A program made the translations under genes and the position numbers. A stretch of DNA of 7,827 bases from Bacteroidales bacterium (lineage in GTDB: Bacteria; Bacteroidota; Bacteroidia; Bacteroidales; WCHB1-69). This document shows positions 7,410 to 7,827 of this stretch, one piece after another. How positions within the stretch are numbered: position 1 is the stretch's first letter; every line of letters starts with the position of its first letter. The notes under the pieces are model-generated. The model saw nothing but the letters and a program-made list of their open reading frames with translations. It did not search any database and had not been told where the DNA came from. The DNA lies in assembly GCA_012518765.1 (NCBI GenBank), contig JAAYRN010000113.1, forward strand, positions 1 to 7,827, in the 5' to 3' direction.

Positions 7410-7441
7410 AAAAAAAGGCTCGTTTTTTATAACGAGCCTTT
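7410..7441 (-). terminator. Intrinsic terminator of groL
   Basis: A perfect 11-bp inverted repeat (7414-7424 with 7431-7441) encloses a 6-nt loop. Read on the minus strand it is AAAGGCTCGTT - loop - AACGAGCCTTT, with the T-run continuing past the stem to give seven consecutive T. A stem with a G+C core followed by a U-tract, 24 bp after the groL stop, is a classic Rho-independent terminator for the minus strand. On the plus strand the tract after the stem is not T-rich enough to suggest a bidirectional role, and no plus-strand gene would need it. Confidence 0.92.
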
Positions 7442-7465
7442 GTCTGAATTATTATAAAAATAAGT

Positions 7466-7827
7466 TTAGTACATACCGCCTGGCATACCACCACCCATAG
7501 GAGGCATTGCGGGAACATCTTCTTCTTTAATTTCTGCTAAAACGCATTCGGTTGTTAGCAACATTCCTGCAATAGATGCCGCATTTTCGAGTGCAACTCT
7601 TGCTACTTTTGTAGGATCAATTACACCGCTACTCATCAAATCTTCATACTTTTCAATACGTGCGTTGTAACCAAAATTATCTTTTCCATCTTTTACTTTG
7701 TTTACAACTATAGAGCCTTCCAATCCTGCGTTTTCGGCAATTTGACGTAAAGGTTCTTCCAATGCACGACGAACGATTTCTATTCCAAATTTCTCATCGT
7801 CATTCTCGCTTTTAATTTTATCTAATA
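7466..7827 (-). CDS. groL: Chaperonin GroEL, C-terminal fragment (cut by window edge)
   Basis: GroEL forms the double-ring cytosolic chaperonin that folds proteins with GroES. The open frame runs from the window edge to the TAA at 7466, giving 119 full codons of the C-terminus. The segment matches the end of the family: RRALEEPLRQIAENAG, then DNFGYNARIEKYEDLM (close to the GYNA region that includes nucleotide-contacting residues), GVIDPTKVARVALENAASIAG and MLLTTECVLAEIKE. It ends in a short flexible Gly-Met tail, PPMGGGMPGGMY, shorter in GGM repeats than that of E. coli. A TTG at 7762 lies in frame but is internal: homology continues upstream of it to the window edge. groES would be expected further upstream, outside the window. 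The gene ends in the strong terminator at 7410-7441. Confidence 0.97.
   Translation of the reverse strand, partial: LDKIKSENDDEKFGIEIVRRALEEPLRQIAENAGLEGSIVVNKVKDGKDNFGYNARIEKYEDLMSSGVIDPTKVARVALENAASIAGMLLTTECVLAEIKEEDVPAMPPMGGGMPGGMY

Noticed and set aside
7315..7518. A minus-strand 67-residue frame over the groL-hutU junction
   Set aside because: It overlaps both genes out of frame, crosses the terminator hairpin and has a composition unlike a real protein.
7466..7762. A stand-alone 98-residue gene starting at TTG 7762
   Set aside because: The frame is open to the window edge and the residues before the TTG match GroEL, so this is the end of groL.

Overview
The window is an A+T-rich stretch of a Bacteroidota (Bacteroidetes) chromosome. 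The evidence is a large DUF5684-like/signal peptidase I fusion, a DUF5683 protein between parB and dapB, no Shine-Dalgarno sequences at the starts, and two promoter elements of the Bacteroidetes -7 form (TAnnTTTG). Order and genus cannot be fixed from this sequence. All recognisable genes lie on the minus strand, so transcription runs from high to low coordinates.

Layout in transcription order: the 3' end of groL (7827-7466, cut by the window edge); a strong intrinsic terminator (7441-7410); hutU, urocanate hydratase (7382-5391); a 91-bp gap holding a consensus-like promoter; then five closely packed genes, parA (5299-4529), parB (4510-3614), a DUF5683 membrane protein gene (3607-2933), dapB (2926-2210) and lepB (2197-515), with gaps of only 18, 6, 6 and 12 bp; a 284-bp A+T-rich gap with a probable recA promoter; and the first 76 codons of recA (230-1, cut inside the Walker A motif).

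The five-gene block looks like one operon that couples chromosome segregation (ParA/ParB) with cell-envelope work: DapB feeds lysine/diaminopimelate synthesis, LepB removes signal peptides, and the DUF5683 protein has no known function but sits among them. I recall this gene order as recurrent in Bacteroidetes, so it is a conserved neighbourhood and not a new one. hutU points to histidine catabolism, but no other hut gene is in view. groL, recA and the par genes are ordinary chromosomal core genes; I see no mobile element, CRISPR array, tRNA, rRNA or phage gene.

I found no strong candidate for an undescribed system. The best leads are the uncharacterised DUF5683 protein in the par operon, the DUF5684-like membrane domain fused to LepB, the uncertain way hutU is expressed directly behind a terminator, and paired A-runs in the DUF5683 gene that might allow slippage.
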